Shown here one piece after another: positions 30,366 to 38,954 of a stretch of 64,000 nt of DNA. How positions within the stretch are numbered: position 1 is the first letter of the stretch; every line of letters starts with the position of its first letter. Origin of the DNA: Geomonas sp. Red32 (GTDB taxonomy: Bacteria > Desulfobacterota > Desulfuromonadia > Geobacterales > Geobacteraceae). The position numbers and the translations under genes are program-made. Under the pieces are notes generated by a model. That model made no database searches, had not been told where the DNA came from, and worked only from the letters and a program-made list of their open reading frames with translations. The stretch lies in contig NZ_JAKLOY010000003.1 in NCBI RefSeq assembly GCF_023652955.1, positions 1-64,000 of the forward strand, written 5' to 3'.

Positions 30366-31093
30366 TACCGCCCCCCTTTGGGTGCTTTGGTCCAGTCGTG
30401 AATGAGGATCTGGCCGCGCATATCGTCCAGCGATACCTCGGGACGGGAGTTGCGTTTCGCGTGGCGCTCGCAGCTTGCGATGCCTTCTTTGACCAGACGG
30501 ATGCGGCCGGCGGAGTCGCGGTGAATGGCGGCAACGAGATCGTCGGCGATGACTACCTCGCAAAGCTCCTTGCAGCAGGTCCTGGTGTCCTCGAGGGTGA
30601 GGGGCTTGAAGTCGACGACGGCGGAGACGCGGGAGGAGAGCTGCTCGTACTTCTTGAGCTTGGCGCGTATCTGGTCGTAGCCGACCAGGATGACGGGGAC
30701 CTCGGTGAGGTCGGAAATATCGCGGACACTCTCCAGAACCCTGGGGTCTTCGAGGCAGTGCTCAGCTTCGTCAATAATCAGCGGGCGGCGGGCCTTGGCA
30801 ACCTCTTTCAGGGCCTGGGCAAAGCAATACTCCATCCGGCGGTCGGGATGCTGGCCGAGCTCGCGGACGATTTCGGCGAGAATCCAGTGCGAGTTGATGC
30901 TGGCGGTGGCGCGGACGTAGACCGCATTGATGTTGGTGTTGAGCCCCCACCACCTGGCAGTCGAAGTCTTACCGTTACCTGCTTTGCCGGCGACCAGGAG
31001 GAAGCAGCTCTCAGCTGCTCCACGGGATTCCAGCGCGGAAAAACCTGCCAAGAAATTCACTACGTTTGACGTGCGGACGAACTTACTGTACAC
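30365..31093 (-). CDS. Transposition target-capture ATPase (MuB-like)
   Basis: A 242-residue AAA+ ATPase like MuB. Walker A: AGKAGNGKTSTARWWG (residues about 34-49). Walker B: RRPLIIDEAEHC. Sensor: VPVILVGYDQIRAK. MuB polymerises on target DNA, delivers it to the transposase and gives target immunity. The length is nearer to MuB-like proteins of the TniB/ExeA type. It starts with GTG at 31093 behind AAGGAGG with 6 bases. It is separated from the transposase by a 77-bp gap that contains a terminator-like hairpin pointing the other way. Confidence 0.88.
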   Translation of the reverse strand: MYSKFVRTSNVVNFLAGFSALESRGAAESCFLLVAGKAGNGKTSTARWWGLNTNINAVYVRATASINSHWILAEIVRELGQHPDRRMEYCFAQALKEVAKARRPLIIDEAEHCLEDPRVLESVRDISDLTEVPVILVGYDQIRAKLKKYEQLSSRVSAVVDFKPLTLEDTRTCCKELCEVVIADDLVAAIHRDSAGRIRLVKEGIASCERHAKRNSRPEVSLDDMRGQILIHDWTKAPKGGR

Positions 31094-31134
31094 TTTGAGC
31101 CTCCTTCATGTAGTTAAGGGCCTTGGCCCGAGAG

Positions 31135-31168
31135 ACCCGCCGACCCCACATCGGCGGGTTTTTCTTTT
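31135..31168 (+). terminator. Terminator-like hairpin on the antisense strand
   Basis: ACCCGCCGA, 7-base loop, TCGGCGGGT followed by TTTTCTTTT on the + strand, placed between the transposase and MuB genes, which are both on the - strand. It would stop rightward, antisense transcription rather than the early operon itself. Confidence 0.65.
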
Positions 31169-31170
31169 CC

Positions 31171-33438
31171 CTAGTAGATCTGCTCCTCATCTTGATTGCC
31201 GAACATCAGCTGGTACTCGGTAGTGCTCTCGTACCAGGCCATCCAGGTCGCGTCGTCTAACTGCTGCAGCACCCGGTTGGCCATGAGCCAGCGGTACTTG
31301 TCCAGATCGGTGGCAAACATCGGCCGGGCGGCGGTGGGGAGCGGTACCACCTTCTTCTCCTTCTCCCGGGCCTCGTTGAGTTCGAACCAGGTCTGGCTGG
31401 CGGCCTCGAGGGCCTCCTCGGTGAACTGGGGTTCTTCCGGCTGCTTGGCCTCCATGGCGGCCAGAGCGGCGAAGGCCTCGGCGGCCGCGGTGAGCCCGGC
31501 GCTGACGTGGTCGACAGTTGGGCGGGGGAGGTGGGTGACGTTGCCTTTGGCGGCGGCTGCTTCCTGCTCGCGCATGCTTAGCACCGCGTCGACCAGGTCG
31601 ACACCTTTCATCTCCTTCTTGACCTCTCTCAACAGGCGGCCGATCTCCTTCTTGCGCTCGCTGTGAAGCTCGCGGGCGGCCCGGGCGACCTCTTCGCGGG
31701 TGATGCCCTGCTCGTCGAGCTCGGGGTTGATGGCGATGCAGAGGAACGCCCAGACGCCGTGCTGATTCTGGATGTAGACGATGATGCGCCCGAGGTTACC
31801 GGGGTCCTGGAAGGCGCGGCACGGTTCGCCGATGTGCTCCTCGAGGAGCGCGTGGATGTAGTGGGGGCCGTTGACCCGGATCCCCTTCTTCTGGATAGTC
31901 GGAAGGCGCTGGCCAGGGCGGACCGGCTCGTAGAGGAGAACGTCCAGGGCGCGCTCGTCGGCGATCGTGCGAAGAGGGGGCTGCCAGGACTGCATGACCT
32001 GGTTCGGGGAGCGGCCAAGCTCGCCGTGTTTGCGGTCGTGGTAGCTCGCACACCAGCGATCGGCGAAGGCCTGCAGGTCCTGGGAGCTCATGCTCATCTC
32101 GATGACCTCGTCCGGATCCCGGAGGCGCTGCGCGAAGCTCTTGCGTGCTTCGATCGCCTTGCGCTCGGCAACGTTGTGTCCGCAGTAGCCCGGGAGCAGT
32201 TCGACCAGGTCGTGGGAGAAGGTGCGGAAAGCACGCTCGATATGGGGCTTATGGTCGCCGGAGAAGGGGGGGCAAACGTGCTGGTCGATCTCCAGGTCGT
32301 TCATCAGCGCCTCGAAGCGCGGGTTGACGTAGGGAGAGCCCTGGTCGGTGACGATCACTCCCTGGTAGGGGACGCCCCATTCGAGGAAGCAGCGGCGCAG
32401 CGCGTAGGCGTTGTCGCGGGTGCGCTCGGTTTTAGTAACGTAGAGCGCGAGGCGGCGGGGCCCGACGTCGCAGACGCCGATGATCTTGTAGCGGCCGTCG
32501 GTCAGGAGCAGGTCGGCGGGGGTGGCGTCGATCTCCCAACGCTGATTGGGACCGATGATCCCTTCGCTGCGGCTGCCGAAGGCGGGCTGGAAACGGTTCT
32601 TGTAGTCGTCCGGATTGGCGGCCAGGGCGAGCAGATGGGCGTTTTGAGCCTTCCATTTGTCCATGTAGCGGCGGACTGATTTGACGCTGACCTCGACGGC
32701 TCCCGGGAGAAGCGCGCGCATGGTCTCGTGGCACTTCTTCTCGGTGATGCCCGGGTTCTTGAGAATGAGCGAGGCGATGGTGTCGGCCATGGGGGCCTTC
32801 ACGGTGCCGTCTTCGAGGACGGTCCGGTTCCAGGTCTCGATCTTGGACTGGTCTTTACGGTTGCCGTAGCAGTCGACCAGGCCGAGGCTGCCGCGGTCAT
32901 ACTCGTCCTTGATCCAGCTGCGCAGGGTGGTGTCGTGGACGGACGGGATCCGCTCGCGCACCCAGGGGGCGACGTCGCCACGGCCCAGGTTGTAGTCATG
33001 GCAGAAGGCTTGCAGACCGACGATCTTGCGGAGCCGGTGGTCGGTGATGAAGCTTTGGCTGGCCTTGATGATCGCCAGCTTCGCCTTGGCCTGCAGCTGG
33101 CGATCCTCCGGGAGGCGGTTGAAGAGCACCATGGACTCGGCGCGCGCCTGCTGGCGCAGCTGCTCGGCCTGGTCTACCTGCTTGGCGAGGGGAGCGCGCT
33201 TGGCAACCTCCTGGGCCACGGGCTCATATCCCACCTTGATGTTGGCCTTGGCCAGGGCGGTGCGGGTTTCTTCCGGAAGGGAGTCAATGAAGTACTCCTT
33301 GCCGCCGCCGCGGGCGGCACGGGGACGGTCAAGCCACTTCTGGTTCCTGGCCCGCACCCTAACGCCCTCTTCGGTGGTTGGCATCCCGGGAAGACCGGCC
33401 AGCTCGTTTGCTGTAAAGTAGGACTGTGTCGGTGTCAT
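31171..33438 (-). CDS. Transposase (MuA-like)
   Basis: A 755-residue DDE transposase. An N-terminal Mu-type DNA-binding domain (YFTANELAGLPGMPTTEEGV, RPRAARGGGKEYFIDSLPEE) should bind the phage ends. The catalytic core (residues about 285-450) has QRWEIDATPADLLLTDGRYK with the first Asp, GVIVTDQGSPYVN with the second Asp, and HIERAFRTFSHDL with the Glu. The C-terminal domain ends with an acidic/helical tail for MuB contact. Mu transposase is 663 aa; the extra length is C-terminal. It integrates the phage and drives replicative transposition. It lies just after ner, as in Mu. Confidence 0.95.
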   Translation of the reverse strand: MTPTQSYFTANELAGLPGMPTTEEGVRVRARNQKWLDRPRAARGGGKEYFIDSLPEETRTALAKANIKVGYEPVAQEVAKRAPLAKQVDQAEQLRQQARAESMVLFNRLPEDRQLQAKAKLAIIKASQSFITDHRLRKIVGLQAFCHDYNLGRGDVAPWVRERIPSVHDTTLRSWIKDEYDRGSLGLVDCYGNRKDQSKIETWNRTVLEDGTVKAPMADTIASLILKNPGITEKKCHETMRALLPGAVEVSVKSVRRYMDKWKAQNAHLLALAANPDDYKNRFQPAFGSRSEGIIGPNQRWEIDATPADLLLTDGRYKIIGVCDVGPRRLALYVTKTERTRDNAYALRRCFLEWGVPYQGVIVTDQGSPYVNPRFEALMNDLEIDQHVCPPFSGDHKPHIERAFRTFSHDLVELLPGYCGHNVAERKAIEARKSFAQRLRDPDEVIEMSMSSQDLQAFADRWCASYHDRKHGELGRSPNQVMQSWQPPLRTIADERALDVLLYEPVRPGQRLPTIQKKGIRVNGPHYIHALLEEHIGEPCRAFQDPGNLGRIIVYIQNQHGVWAFLCIAINPELDEQGITREEVARAARELHSERKKEIGRLLREVKKEMKGVDLVDAVLSMREQEAAAAKGNVTHLPRPTVDHVSAGLTAAAEAFAALAAMEAKQPEEPQFTEEALEAASQTWFELNEAREKEKKVVPLPTAARPMFATDLDKYRWLMANRVLQQLDDATWMAWYESTTEYQLMFGNQDEEQIY

Positions 33439-33462
33439 TGGCGGTAGGCTCCCTCTTTACGA

Positions 33463-33714
33463 TTAGCCACGTTTTATGCTACGCTTCCGGCCTTGAAACC
33501 GTTCGGGCCAGAGTTCGGACTTCTCTCTGCCCAGGACGGTGGCCACGGCATCGGCAAGGCGGGTCGACGGGCGCTCAATACCGGCGGTCACCGCCGCCCG
33601 GGAGATCTCCAGGCTGCTGGCAATCTTGCTGAACGACGAACCTTTGGTCCTGATTTCGTACTTGAACCACTCCCTCCGGGAGCTGGCTTTTTTTGGTCCT
33701 CTCTCGCTTGACAT
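33463..33714 (-). CDS. Ner-like DNA-binding regulator
   Basis: An 83-residue protein of the Ner/Nlp group: SRREWFKYEIRTKGSSFSKI, ASSLEISRAAVTAGIERPST, LADAVATVLGREKSELWPER. The ending VLGREKSELWPERF corresponds to the usual IGVPPEEIWPSRY of Ner. In Mu, Ner lowers early transcription and repressor expression during lytic growth. It is the first gene after the leftward promoter and directly precedes the transposase. The ATG at 33714 has a weak ribosome-binding site. Confidence 0.85.
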   Translation of the reverse strand: MSSERGPKKASSRREWFKYEIRTKGSSFSKIASSLEISRAAVTAGIERPSTRLADAVATVLGREKSELWPERFQGRKRSIKRG

Positions 33715-33811
33715 GTTAAGCGGTCCTTTGCACGTGGTTGCGGGTGGGGCGGGTAACTTAGGGGTGAAATGGCCCCTTGTTTTTGGCGCTGTCCAGTTAA
33801 CTTGTTAATGC

Positions 33812-33840
33812 AAAGTACACCCGAGAATTACATGAGTCAA
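33812..33840 (-). promoter_or_regulatory. Early leftward promoter (Pe)
   Basis: On the leftward strand TTGACT, a 17-base spacer, then TACTTT: a good sigma70-type promoter about 100 bases before ner. The operator-like ACTTGGGAGT site at 33853-33862 is 12 bases upstream of the -35, compatible with repression by steric hindrance or looping. Confidence 0.7.
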
Positions 33841-33852
33841 GGGTTATATTTC

Positions 33853-33997
33853 ACTTGGGAGTTTATTTTGATGAATTGGGAGGGCTTTGTGGAGAAATCT
33901 TCGGGATATTGTATACTTGCAAAACTCGGTAATTTGGGAGTTACCCGCATGGACACTTGGAAGTTAACTTCGGAGTTGGCCACATGAACTCCCAAAT
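33853..33997. promoter_or_regulatory. Repressor operator cluster and repressor promoter
   Basis: Five copies of a 10-bp near-palindrome with consensus ACTTSGGAGT: 33853-33862 (ACTTGGGAGT), 33932-33941 (ATTTGGGAGT), 33955-33964 (ACTTGGAAGT), 33967-33976 (ACTTCGGAGT) and inverted at 33988-33997 (ACTCCCAAAT). A weaker one is at 33874-33883. They flank a TATACT (33912-33917) that may be the -10 of the rightward repressor promoter. The spacing of the last four (12-23 bp) suggests cooperative binding and autoregulation. Confidence 0.65.
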
Positions 33998-34745
33998 GAA
34001 ACCATCGCAATTTGATGAGGCGTGGGAACGCGTCAAGGAACTTACCGGGTGGACTGACTACAAGGATCTGGCGGCTTTTGCCCGGTCGAGCTCGCAGTCG
34101 ATCTCGGGGGTGAAGAAACGGGGGAAGTTCCCGCTCGATTGGGCCAGGAGCATTGCGATCGAGTTCCGGTCATTCACGGATTACATCATGGATGGGCAGG
34201 GGCCGAAGCAGAGGCTGGAATATATGCCAAATTTGCGCCCGGACAACCATGTGGCTGAGCAGATGAACATGTGGATATGGGGGAAGGAACCGGGTACCGG
34301 CGAGGCTCCTTCGGCACCGGCTCTGAGCGATGAGTATGTCCTGGTGCCCAGGTACGAAGTCTCGGCCAGTGCTGGGGGCGGTACAGTGATCGAGTCGGAG
34401 CAGATCGTCGATCATCTTGCCTTCAAGCGGGAGTGGTTTGCCAGGATGGGGCTTTCGGATGAGGCCACCGCGCTGATCAACGTGGTGGGGGACAGTATGG
34501 AGAAGACGCTCTCCGACCAGGACCTCATTTTGATCGACCTCAGGGTGAACCAGGTGGTCGACAATGCGGTGTACGTGCTGCAGATGGACGGACGGCTGGT
34601 GGTAAAGCGGATCCAGCGTAGAGTAGACGGCAGCGTGATCGTCGCGAGCGATAACAAGGTCTATGAGCCAGAGGTGGTCTCCGGAGAGCTGCTCGACTCG
34701 TTGAACGTGGTGGGGAGGGTGGTCTGGTGCGGGAGGAGGATGTGA
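33984..34745 (+). CDS. Phage repressor (CI/S24-type)
   Basis: A 253-residue repressor of the Bac_CI_repr plus peptidase S24 type. The N-terminal helix-turn-helix includes FDEAWERVKELTGWTDYKDL and FARSSSQSISGVKKRGKFPL. The C-terminal LexA-like domain (residues about 110-253) has VVGDSMEKTLSDQDLILIDL (catalytic Ser after GD) and VYVLQMDGRLVVKRIQRR (Lys), so RecA-stimulated self-cleavage is likely. ATG at 33984 with GGAG 8 bases upstream; an upstream in-frame ATG at 33957 lacks a ribosome-binding site. This is a lambdoid-type repressor, different from Mu's own c repressor. It maintains lysogeny and is divergent from ner. Confidence 0.88.
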   Translation: MNSQMKPSQFDEAWERVKELTGWTDYKDLAAFARSSSQSISGVKKRGKFPLDWARSIAIEFRSFTDYIMDGQGPKQRLEYMPNLRPDNHVAEQMNMWIWGKEPGTGEAPSAPALSDEYVLVPRYEVSASAGGGTVIESEQIVDHLAFKREWFARMGLSDEATALINVVGDSMEKTLSDQDLILIDLRVNQVVDNAVYVLQMDGRLVVKRIQRRVDGSVIVASDNKVYEPEVVSGELLDSLNVVGRVVWCGRRM

Positions 34746-35284
34746 TGCGAAATCGTTTCGTTTTGGGGGCTTCCCTGGGTCTCTGCATCGCCCTGGGTGG
34801 ATGCGACAATTACAAGCCGTCTCCGGGACCGGAACAGTCTAAGAGCTCGGGATCCTCGACTCCCGAGCTGCTCAAGGATCCGGATTACCTCAAAGCGGTC
34901 AAGAAGGCGGAGCAGCACGTAGAGACCAAGAAAGAGTACATCGCCTCGACGCAAAAGGTGGGAGGGAAGAAGGACGCCATCTACCTGAAGGAGTTTTTGA
35001 AGAACCCCGGGAAGTTTCACGGCACGCGGATCGGCGTCCTGGGGAAGATCCTGCAGATCGAGGAGTCCGGGGGGCATACGGGGATCCAGATGTATGTCGA
35101 CAACCGGCTCGACAGCGTTCTGGTGCAGTATCCCGGATCGATCAAGGCATACGAGGGCGACGTCGTTATGGTGTATGGCGAAGGGGCCGGAACGATGGAC
35201 GGTCAAAACCGGATGGGAGCCTCCATTACTCTTCCCATCATCGAGGCAAAGTACATCACCATCCGCCAGCGCGGCGACGATTGA
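34745..35284 (+). CDS. Lipoprotein co-transcribed with the repressor
   Basis: A 179-residue protein starting one base inside the repressor stop (TGATG), behind GGGAGGAGG. The N-terminus is a lipoprotein signal: MRNRFVLGASLGLCIALGGC with the modified Cys at about residue 20. The mature part is a charged helix (YLKAVKKAEQHVETKKEYIA) followed by a small beta domain with KFHGTRIGVLGKILQIEES and GDVVMVYGEGAGTM, an OB-fold-like shape. Being expressed with the repressor in the lysogen, it is a strong candidate for lysogenic conversion, for example superinfection exclusion at the envelope. That role is inference; the family is not recognised. Confidence 0.75.
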   Translation: MRNRFVLGASLGLCIALGGCDNYKPSPGPEQSKSSGSSTPELLKDPDYLKAVKKAEQHVETKKEYIASTQKVGGKKDAIYLKEFLKNPGKFHGTRIGVLGKILQIEESGGHTGIQMYVDNRLDSVLVQYPGSIKAYEGDVVMVYGEGAGTMDGQNRMGASITLPIIEAKYITIRQRGDD

Positions 35285-35691
35285 ATTCATCCATCTACTT
35301 TGCGTAAATCATGTGTCCGCACGTTTCCGCGGCACGAGTTATCCACAGATTCCCATGTGTCCGCGTCGGTTTGCGCGATCAGCGAGACCAGGCCGTCGCG
35401 GCACCTCCTAACTTCCCATCACCCTTAGCTTTTCCCACTATATCCCATCTGATCCCATCATATCCCGCCTCGTCAGGTCCAGTGAGCCCAGCATCTGTCT
35501 CGTCACATCAAACCCGCTTTAAAAAGCCCACACGGTTGAAATTGACTTTTATTTTTATCGTCCTATTCCCACCCCATTACAAAATAGATATCGATAAAAC
35601 CCTCCTCCTACCGCAAACGCCGCTCTTATCAGGGTTGCAAAACCATGGCTACGCTATAAAGTCCAAGTCTTAAAACCCCATTTATCGCTCC
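35285..35691. other. Junction region of two phage ends (no gene)
   Basis: A 407-bp gap between the lipoprotein gene of the complete prophage and the last tail gene of the remnant. It must hold the repressor-side end of the first phage and the tail-side end of the second. Seen: CATGTGTCCGC twice (35310-35320 and 35354-35364), GCGGCAC twice, four 10-bp repeats at 35432-35471, and TTTAAA units at 35507/35518 spaced 11 bp. These may be transposase-binding sites. The exact ends (expected TG…CA) cannot be fixed without comparison. Confidence 0.55.
35432..35471. repeat. Four tandem 10-bp ATCCCATC-type repeats
   Basis: TTCCCACTAT, ATCCCATCTG, ATCCCATCAT and ATCCCGCCTC follow each other without gaps; a further TTCCCATCAC is at 35413-35422. 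They are non-coding and close to the phage end, so iterated protein-binding sites (transposase or other) are likely. Confidence 0.55.
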
Positions 35692-37665
35692 TTACTGCAA
35701 CACCCTAACATTGTATGCCGAAGTCGATGGCGTCATAGCCGACATGACGCAGACCTTTACGGTCACGGTGTTGGCAGACGACACATAACCAGACCACATC
35801 ACACCGTCGCCAGGGTACGTCACCGGTGTTGCCACTACTGCCATGCTAGTCGTGGCCCCCGAGACCGTCACCGTGCCGCTGGTACACGCCCCCGCCGCCA
35901 AAGCACCGCCACCGATGTTCCCCGAGATCGCCCTAAATCCGGCCTGGGTGATCACGTTGTTGGTGCCATTGGAGAACATCATGGTATGGTTCGTAGTGGC
36001 GTCATACCAAAGGTATCCTTCGCTCGACTGCGAGGCAGTGGGCAGCCTCAACTGTGCCGAGTTGGCGAAGTAATTGAGCCCCGAGAACGTCTGCTGGCTG
36101 CTCTTGATGAAGGTGAACGTTGAACTGTTGTCGGCAGCGTCGTACAAGGTCACATAGTCGGTGAAAGTCCCGAGCGAGTACTTCCCGATTTTCACCTTAC
36201 TCTTTGCGTAAAGCCCAAGGCTGAGCGGGAGAACGGACGAGGTGTTGTAATCGGCCCCCAAGACGAAGGAGTAATCGGTCGGGTCCGCTGTTGCGTTAGA
36301 ACGGCTGTACAGCCTCAAGGCAGCAACTTTAGAAACTCCCGAGTCCGTCGCCGCATGACCATACCATCGCCAGCCGTTCCACTCGGGGTCGTTGCCGTCG
36401 ATGTTCCCGATAAGGCCCACCTTAACGTAAGAGTTGGACGTCCCGGCGATGGTGCCAACCGGCTTGTTGAGGTTCAGACTTCTATCGCTGCCGGGGAGCA
36501 GGTCAAAGTTGATGTTGGTGCCGGGGTAGCTGTAAGTCTGTCCAAGTCCCTTGGGCGTGGCACCAAAAGACAGGTTTGCAAGGTCGGCTGGTGCAGCTCC
36601 GTTGGTGCGGGAAAGCCCATGGACAACGTTAGAAGTAGCAGATGCGCCGGGGGTACCGGTGTTTGTGAACGTGCTCTGGCCAGGATCAATGCCGTAGAAG
36701 TGGGTGTCAGCCGGCCAGCTGGTGTTCACCGAATAGTCAAAGTTCACCGCCGTGGCCACCACACCGCCGTAGATGTGCGTGTTGATGAAGTTGTTGTTGT
36801 CGGCTGCAGCCTCATGTATTGCCGTGTGGGTGGTCCTGGTCGGAATGATCGTGGTATCCAGCCACGTGTTAAAGCAGGTGTTCGCCGTGGTGGATCCTGT
36901 TTGCTGAATGGCCTCGATGTTATCTACAGTATTGTTGAGACGCAAAACTACTCCCCGGTGAAAATTATGCATCGAGTTGTAAATTGCACCGGATCCGGGA
37001 TTCACGGTATAGAGCACCGCAGGGGAACCTGGAGCATTAGTGATGGTCACATGCTCGACATCTCCGTGCTGGGCTGAGAGCCCCTCCCACGCTGTGCCGG
37101 TTGTATTCCCGGCTGTAAAGGCAAAGTTGAGATGCTTCAACCCCCATCCGTCTACGGCATTGACCAGAACTGTTGGGCCGGATACTGCCGATAAGATGGT
37201 GATGGACGAAGTCCCGTTGGCACTCCCTGCAGGCATGTTTCCTCTGAGCGTGATGGACTTGTCTATTACTAACTGGCTTGCGGTGTAGTAGTTACCGCTG
37301 TGGTCAAAAACAATCTCTCCACCAGCAGCAGGGAGGGCAGCCTTTGCGGCCTGATACGCTGAATAGATGCTGGTGGTGGCTTGTGCGCTTGACCACTGGT
37401 TAAACGTTGGCCTTCCCGCCTTCCCGTCCATAAAATCAGTCATTCTGACGTAAGGCAAGGAAGGGATAGTTAGCGTCGGTTTGCCTCCCACCTGGCCTAT
37501 GGTGCCGCCAATGATCTGCAGAGTGTTGGTGCCCTGTTTGCCAGCGTTAAGGGTACCCCCGGTTGCGGAGGAAAAAGTGCCCCAGGCTGGCCCGTTGAAA
37601 GCGGCACCAAAGGCCTGGGAGGAAAAGACCAGCAGCAACACAACTATCATCAATAAATTACGCAT
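35692..37665 (-). CDS. Tailspike protein (remnant prophage), beta-helix, with signal peptide
   Basis: A complete 657-residue tailspike. Signal peptide MRNLLMIVVLLLVFSSQAFG, then a Gly-rich collar part, an N-terminal anchor including YSAYQAAKAALPAAGGEIVF (the usual start of a pectate-lyase-like beta-helix), and repeated beta-helix rungs through residue 350. The C-terminal half has a more varied beta region (GNDPEWNGWRWYGHAATDSG) and a final small beta domain (SGTVTVSGATTSMAVVATPV). It is expected to bind or cleave surface polysaccharide. The first 326 bases are identical to the partial gene at 1-326. No catalytic residue could be identified. Confidence 0.8.
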   Translation of the reverse strand: MRNLLMIVVLLLVFSSQAFGAAFNGPAWGTFSSATGGTLNAGKQGTNTLQIIGGTIGQVGGKPTLTIPSLPYVRMTDFMDGKAGRPTFNQWSSAQATTSIYSAYQAAKAALPAAGGEIVFDHSGNYYTASQLVIDKSITLRGNMPAGSANGTSSITILSAVSGPTVLVNAVDGWGLKHLNFAFTAGNTTGTAWEGLSAQHGDVEHVTITNAPGSPAVLYTVNPGSGAIYNSMHNFHRGVVLRLNNTVDNIEAIQQTGSTTANTCFNTWLDTTIIPTRTTHTAIHEAAADNNNFINTHIYGGVVATAVNFDYSVNTSWPADTHFYGIDPGQSTFTNTGTPGASATSNVVHGLSRTNGAAPADLANLSFGATPKGLGQTYSYPGTNINFDLLPGSDRSLNLNKPVGTIAGTSNSYVKVGLIGNIDGNDPEWNGWRWYGHAATDSGVSKVAALRLYSRSNATADPTDYSFVLGADYNTSSVLPLSLGLYAKSKVKIGKYSLGTFTDYVTLYDAADNSSTFTFIKSSQQTFSGLNYFANSAQLRLPTASQSSEGYLWYDATTNHTMMFSNGTNNVITQAGFRAISGNIGGGALAAGACTSGTVTVSGATTSMAVVATPVTYPGDGVMWSGYVSSANTVTVKVCVMSAMTPSTSAYNVRVLQ

Positions 37666-37987
37666 CTAAATTCCCTCTGTTCAGTGTTACCGGTTCCATG
37701 CTCCAGCTGATCGATCCGTCGGCGGCTTTTTCTGCCCGCCACCCCATTTTCATGGTCGCTCCGGAGCCGCCAATATCGGTGTAGACCGCACCGGTAGCGT
37801 GGGTGGCAATCGCCAGCAGGAGCTGGTTGCGCTCGGCGGGATCCAGGACAATCCCGGCGGCCTCGATGACTCCGCAGATTTCCTCCTGGACGCTCATCAG
37901 CCAGGCGGTACTTACCTTGCTTCCCTTCTGGCCGGTAATGGTGTTTCCGGGGACGAACTGGCCGTCTGGCGTTTCGGTGCGTTGCAT
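37658..37987 (-). CDS. Tail fibre-associated protein, 109 aa (remnant copy)
   Basis: Identical in protein sequence to 319-648 and, as far as I can see, in DNA sequence. Same order and spacing as in the first prophage: overlapping the tailspike start by 8 bases and lying 7 bases after the collar fibre. See the first copy for domain notes. Whether it is still expressed is unknown because the upstream late operon is missing here. Confidence 0.65.
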   Translation of the reverse strand: MQRTETPDGQFVPGNTITGQKGSKVSTAWLMSVQEEICGVIEAAGIVLDPAERNQLLLAIATHATGAVYTDIGGSGATMKMGWRAEKAADGSISWSMEPVTLNRGNLDA

Positions 37988-37994
37988 GGGGACC

Positions 37995-38954
37995 TCAGTA
38001 TTTGATGCAGTACATCAGCGGGAAGTTGCGCGGCCGTGTCTCGCTTCCGCCGAAGGAGGAGGTGTTGTTCGGCGAATGGGTCTGCGCGCCGGTATTGGCC
38101 CAGACGGGGGTATCGCGGGTACCGGCCTGCACGTAGTAGAGGTCGTGGTCGACAACATGTACATGGCTGCCAACCTGGTCCCCCTGCCAGCTCCCCATCG
38201 CGCGGCCGGGGTCAACCCCGCGGGCGCTCAGTCCGCTCCCGTCCCAGCCCCTCACGAACTCGCCGCGGAAGTCGGGAAGGTTGAAGGTCGACGCGCCATC
38301 ACCGGCGCCGTAGGTGGTGCCGATCGCGGAAAACAGCCCGGGGAATTGGCTCCGGAGCACGGCGCGGCCATCGCAGAAAAGCCAGCCGGAAGGCACGCTC
38401 GGCATGGCAAAGCCGATGACCGCACCGGGAGGGGTTATCTGGGCTGCAGTCTGGCCGTTTAGCGTGGAAGCGTCGGTGGTCGGCGGGGGCGGCTGGTTCT
38501 GGTAGTTGGTCAGCTGGTAGGCGGATCCGGCCCAGCTGACGCCAATGATCTGACCGGCCTGGATATCCCCGGCGGCAAGGGGATCGGAAACGTTCTTGAG
38601 AAGCGCGGCCGCCGTCAAGCCGTTCACCTGCAGGGTGACCGGTCCAGTGTTGGTATTGGCCACTTTCAGCCAGATCGGCATCCCCACCACGTTCTGGGTA
38701 AGGGGCGGCGTGAGGGAGATCTGGATGACGTTGGCGGTCGAGCTCGTGTCCGGAGCAAAGTCGAGAGGGGCGGACCCGTCCTGGTCCTGGCCGTCGTGAC
38801 GGTGGTTCTGTAGGCCGTTCAGCGTGGCCGCGGTGAGCCGGGTCCCGGGCGACCTGGTCGTCGGGTTGCCGTCGACAAAGACGGTCTTTCCTGCCATGGC
38901 GGTCACAGGCAAAAGCAAAATGAGCAGGGTGAATAACGCGCGTTTAAACATCAT
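37995..38954 (-). CDS. Tail collar-domain fibre protein with signal peptide (remnant copy)
   Basis: A 319-residue homologue of the 656-1612 gene, with about seven amino acid differences (for example PVTAMAGK for PAAAMAGK, GQDQDGS for GLDQDGS, and LLKNVS for LFKNVS). It keeps the collar domain and signal peptide and therefore appears intact. A tandem ATG-ATG gives two possible starts (38954 or 38951), both behind GGAGG. The gene stands alone with the 43-base tail of gp48 upstream, lacking its normal late promoter context. Confidence 0.8.
   Translation of the reverse strand: MMFKRALFTLLILLLPVTAMAGKTVFVDGNPTTRSPGTRLTAATLNGLQNHRHDGQDQDGSAPLDFAPDTSSTANVIQISLTPPLTQNVVGMPIWLKVANTNTGPVTLQVNGLTAAALLKNVSDPLAAGDIQAGQIIGVSWAGSAYQLTNYQNQPPPPTTDASTLNGQTAAQITPPGAVIGFAMPSVPSGWLFCDGRAVLRSQFPGLFSAIGTTYGAGDGASTFNLPDFRGEFVRGWDGSGLSARGVDPGRAMGSWQGDQVGSHVHVVDHDLYYVQAGTRDTPVWANTGAQTHSPNNTSSFGGSETRPRNFPLMYCIKY

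Noticed and set aside
35339..35347. Perfect DnaA-box-like TTATCCACA in the phage-end gap
   Set aside because: A single box without AT-rich unwinding region or further boxes does not make an origin; Mu-type phages replicate by transposition.
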